The position numbers were made by a program, and so were the translations under genes. Below, piece after piece: positions 61,478-64,000 of a DNA stretch of 64,000 nt. Under the pieces are notes generated by a model. The model saw nothing but the letters and a program-made list of their open reading frames with translations. It was not told the origin of the DNA and did not search any database. Position 1 is the first letter of the stretch. Each line of letters starts with the position of its first letter. Location: assembly GCF_003173575.1 (NCBI RefSeq), contig NZ_QGNY01000006.1:286937-350936 (forward strand), given 5' to 3'. Source of the stretch: Pedobacter paludis (GTDB taxonomy: Bacteria; Bacteroidota; Bacteroidia; Sphingobacteriales; Sphingobacteriaceae).

Positions 61478-62407
61478 TTACTTGTTTTTAATATCCGTTT
61501 TATTAACTGTGGTGTCTTTTAGCTTTCCAGTTCTAATCAACATTTCCTTATATTTTGCCTGTTCAACCGCAAAGTCTGCAAGCTCTTGTTTAGTAAGAAC
61601 CAAACCAGCATCAATATCTTGTTTTACTTGTTTTGCATCCTTAGTAAATTTACTATCAGGATGGTTCTCTGTAAATTCGGTATATAAGGATATGGCTTCA
61701 TTGTAGCGATCTTCCTGACGGAAGACATAACTATTTTTCGCATATAAATACTGCGATTTGATCATTAAATAGTCCATTTCCTCAGCATACTTAATATCTG
61801 GAAAATCCCTCTGAGCATTTTTCAAGGCTATAACAGCTGCTCTGTAATTATCAACATTACTTGGGCCGGTAGTTAAGTACATTTTGGCATTTTCAAATGC
61901 TTTGTCTTCAAGTTTGCCTCTTAAATCCGCAATATATTTACTTGCAGCGGCCGCTCTATCACTTGTTGGGTATAGATTCACAAACAATTGTAAAGCATCA
62001 ATTGCCTTGTAAGTATTTTCTTGATCCAATGAAAAAGTAGGCGATTCTAAATAATAACAATAGGCACCCATATACCTCGCTTCTTCAGCATTTTTACTTG
62101 CCGGATAGGTATCTGCGAAGCTTTTAAACTGATATCTTGCAGTGGTGTAATCACTTAATCTATATAAAGTATAAGCGTAATAATAGTTCAAATCTTCAGC
62201 TTCTGCACGCCCACGATATTTCTGGGAAAGGTCTTCAAAAAGCACCAATGCCTTGCTGTAATCCCTTTTATTGTACAAACGAAGCGCCTCTTGGTATTTC
62301 TTAGCTACGTCATTACTCGCCCTCAATTTCTCGAAACGACTTTTACAACCCGCTATACCCAAAGCGGCAACAAATACTAAAATAATTAAGTGTTTAACTT
62401 TAAACAT
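61478..62407 (-). CDS. bamD: Outer-membrane assembly lipoprotein BamD
   Basis: A 309-residue lipoprotein of the BAM complex that inserts beta-barrel proteins into the outer membrane. Signal sequence ends in lipobox GIAGC (Cys21). The remainder is TPR-like, e.g. KRDYSKALVLFEDLSQKYRG, YYYAYTLYRLSDYTTARYQF and AAASKYIADLRGKLEDKAF, matching YfiO/BamD. It is the first gene of bamD-rpoZ-coaBC-DUF4835. A promoter TTG-N19-TATCTTTG sits directly before it, the -7 box ending four bases from the ATG. Identification is firm. Confidence 0.94.
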   Translation of the reverse strand: MFKVKHLIILVFVAALGIAGCKSRFEKLRASNDVAKKYQEALRLYNKRDYSKALVLFEDLSQKYRGRAEAEDLNYYYAYTLYRLSDYTTARYQFKSFADTYPASKNAEEARYMGAYCYYLESPTFSLDQENTYKAIDALQLFVNLYPTSDRAAAASKYIADLRGKLEDKAFENAKMYLTTGPSNVDNYRAAVIALKNAQRDFPDIKYAEEMDYLMIKSQYLYAKNSYVFRQEDRYNEAISLYTEFTENHPDSKFTKDAKQVKQDIDAGLVLTKQELADFAVEQAKYKEMLIRTGKLKDTTVNKTDIKNK

Positions 62408-62411
62408 TCTG

Positions 62412-62441
62412 CAAAGATAATTAATAATACGATAACATCAA
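62412..62441 (-). promoter_or_regulatory. bamD: Promoter of the bamD-rpoZ-coaBC operon
   Basis: On the minus strand TTG (62439-62441) is followed after exactly 19 bases by TATCTTTG (62412-62419), a perfect TAnnTTTG box ending four bases before the bamD ATG. Confidence 0.75.
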
Positions 62442-62761
62442 TAAAAACAATTGGGTACTAAGCTATGCAAAGCAATTCAGTCCAATCTAACCGTTAACAA
62501 TTTTTAACATTATTTATCTAAACAAGGGTAACATGAAGCGCTATTTACTTTTTAAGAAAAGCCAAACCTGTACTTACTATATAAGGATAGTCCCGCCCTC
62601 ATTACAAAGCCGCTCCCGAGAAAATCGGGATGCGTGTTTTTCATTTGGATCGGGTTTATTTCACTGCAAACAGTTTTTCAAAACTTTTGGTTGCATACTG
62701 TAATATTTATTACTTTAGTCCTAACATCCCGTATACAAAATATTATAAACAGATCAAAATT
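62442..62761. other. Divergent intergenic region without visible gene
   Basis: About 320 bp between the bamD promoter and the DUF3829-like gene. A short hairpin TCCCGA-N5-TCGGGA lies at 62614-62630. The in-frame extension upstream of 62762 has no protein-like signal, and I see no other gene. Confidence 0.5.
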
Positions 62762-63685
62762 ATGAAAAAAATGGGATTCCTTTTGGCGATGCTCTGTGCA
62801 CTTGCCTCATGTAACTTAAAACAATCAAAAGAGAAAGATGACGGAACATTAAAATATGATTCACCAGAATTCTCTGAAAAGTTTAATTCATACATTTCGG
62901 TAACCAATTATTACAGCACATCAGATAAAGGAAGCAGTTGGGATGAAACCTTGACAAAGTTTTACGACCAATTGGGGACCCCTGAAAAAAAGAAGATACA
63001 AAAGGAAGATGTTTATTTCGGTAATTTTATGTGGGGGATAGATCAATCTGTTAAAGTTGCCGAAGCAAATGCTGAAAAAGCTCCAAAACTTGGCGATGCT
63101 GATAAAAACCTTATTGCGTTTTCCAAAGAAATTATCAGTGCAAGCGCCATCCTTCAACAGTTGGAAAGTTATTATAAAGGTAAAAGCTACCTTGATGATA
63201 AATATGCCAAAGCAAATAACCTATATAATGAGTTTATTGCCAAGCAGGCCAAAGTAGATTCCTTATATATCGTGCTCAGAAAAAGTATGGCTGGAATAAA
63301 AGAAAACCGCGATAACTATTTTGTTGAACTTAATAAAAAAGAAGGTAGGCTGGTTAGATATCATATGTTATTAAGTATGCGGTATGCAAAAGCGGCCTTT
63401 TCACAAATAGGAAATAAAGAGCTTGGACCCAATTTTAAAACCAATTATGATAAACTTACGCTTTCTGTAGATGAACTAAATAAACTTTCTGCAGATGATG
63501 GTGCTTTAGAAAAATCTAATATCACACTCAAATCCACTTTCGGGAACTATTTGGGCTATCTAACCTCTATTAAAGGGAGTTTTAGAATGCTAATGGATGT
63601 TAAGGATGACACTAAGCGTGAAGAAATACTCAAAAAACTAGATAGCGATTTTGCCGAAATGATTGATGATTATAATAGGATATAA
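62762..63685 (+). CDS. DUF3829 (YiiG-like) lipoprotein
   Basis: A 307-residue lipoprotein. Signal sequence MKKMGFLLAMLCALASC with lipobox LASC, followed by a charged linker and a largely helical domain. YNEFIAKQAKVDSLYIVLRKSM, REILKKLDSDFAEMIDDYN and the asparagine-rich segment YISVTNYYSTS are consistent with the DUF3829 family, which includes E. coli YiiG, of unknown function. An in-frame start 132 bp upstream exists but lacks a signal-like N-terminus, so I use 62762. It stands alone before the strong terminal promoter. Confidence 0.78.
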   Translation: MKKMGFLLAMLCALASCNLKQSKEKDDGTLKYDSPEFSEKFNSYISVTNYYSTSDKGSSWDETLTKFYDQLGTPEKKKIQKEDVYFGNFMWGIDQSVKVAEANAEKAPKLGDADKNLIAFSKEIISASAILQQLESYYKGKSYLDDKYAKANNLYNEFIAKQAKVDSLYIVLRKSMAGIKENRDNYFVELNKKEGRLVRYHMLLSMRYAKAAFSQIGNKELGPNFKTNYDKLTLSVDELNKLSADDGALEKSNITLKSTFGNYLGYLTSIKGSFRMLMDVKDDTKREEILKKLDSDFAEMIDDYNRI

Positions 63686-63895
63686 AAATTTTCTATCCCG
63701 TTAAGTTCATTTTTCGTTCCCGAAGTCACGATTTCTTTTGATTTCAGGGGTTAAACATATACCTGATTTAATTCTATAGGATTAAATTCGCCATGTCTCT
63801 ACCTGCTTCATTTGGTTTTCTTTAATTTTCCTTAATTTTTTCTTGTTGATTTTCATGCGTTTACGGTCTTTTTGGAAAATTTGTTGTTCCCGGTA
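63686..63895. other. Gene-free AT-rich stretch before the strong promoter
   Basis: Contains T-rich tracts (TTTAATTTTCCTTAATTTTT near 63822) that could act as an UP-type element for the promoter at 63896. No gene visible. Confidence 0.5.
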
Positions 63896-63926
63896 TTTGC
63901 CGTGGCGGATATTTTTTCTACTTTTG
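63896..63926 (+). promoter_or_regulatory. Strong promoter, probably of an rRNA operon
   Basis: TTTG (63896-63899), exactly 19 bases, then TACTTTTG (63919-63926): a perfect Bacteroidota housekeeping promoter, preceded by T-rich DNA. The expected start is near 63931. The transcribed part begins with ATCCC...GGGAT (63928-63932 / 63955-63959), a leader hairpin, and continues with no open frame to the window end, as expected for a 16S rRNA leader. Confidence 0.7.
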
Positions 63927-64000
63927 CATCCCGCTTCGGAGGAGACGGTTACATGGGATTAGGGGGAAGGGAATTATTTTGAAATAGTTCTTGGAGAGAG

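Overview
The window is a chromosomal segment of a Bacteroidota bacterium, most likely Sphingobacteriaceae and close to Pedobacter. The basis is AT-rich DNA, TonB-dependent receptors with carboxypeptidase-like N-terminal domains, Bacteroidota-only families (DUF4835, DUF4876, the short omega-like RNA polymerase subunit, a second long PurF-like protein), and promoters of the TTTG-N19-TAnnTTTG type instead of -35/-10 boxes. I see no transposase, integrase, CRISPR array, tRNA or rRNA gene. A very strong promoter at the right edge suggests an rRNA operon begins just outside the window.

Layout. 0-2.2 kb: periplasmic chaperone OmpH/Skp, glutamate racemase, and a small protein resembling a TIR-like domain. 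2.2-9.1 kb: a four-gene minus-strand operon (TonB-dependent receptor, DUF4876 lipoprotein, probable DUF6850 outer-membrane protein, di-haem cytochrome c peroxidase) behind a clear promoter with an adjacent palindrome. 9.2-18.9 kb: PurF-like protein, a mosaic repeat region, LysE exporter, sugar MFS transporter, dCMP deaminase, GMP synthase, a periplasmic-binding lipoprotein and an RNA m5C methyltransferase. 19-30.3 kb: transport block (MarC, two APC permeases, membrane pyrophosphatase, ammonium transporter plus porin), a TIGR01212 radical SAM protein and a DUF4468 protein. 30.35-31.1 kb: seven tandem copies of a ~110-bp unit. 31-43 kb: SRPBCC and TlpA proteins, DUF458 protein, DEAD-box helicase, half-length DUF1456 protein, a large outer-membrane beta-barrel protein, SGNH hydrolase, EttA, and two divergent regulators (Crp-like and PAS-AraC). 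43-54.5 kb: ClpC, CAP-domain lipoprotein, PA0069-type radical SAM protein, LytTR/TPR-kinase two-component pair, two small secreted proteins and two tandem paralogous secreted proteins. 54.5-62.4 kb: the conserved bamD-rpoZ-coaBC-DUF4835-recN cluster, interrupted by a BlaI/BlaR1-type regulatory pair. 62.7-64 kb: a DUF3829-like lipoprotein and the strong terminal promoter.

Most notable. (1) In the 110-bp array, six of seven units carry the perfect Shine-Dalgarno sequence AAGGAGGTGA followed seven to eight bases later by ATG directly fused to TAA, alongside three CACCTnAG motifs that can pair with it. (2) Two TACGAA-N4-TTCGTA palindromes sit exactly on the blaI promoter and are very probably the BlaI operators; the partner BlaR1 carries five exact-length 20-residue repeats. 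(3) The TonB/DUF4876/DUF6850/peroxidase operon has a promoter with perfect 19-bp spacing and a palindrome abutting it. (4) Several genes (guaA, bamD, a radical SAM gene, the DEAD-box gene, murI) have the -7 box only 3-6 bp before the start codon, predicting leaderless or nearly leaderless mRNAs.
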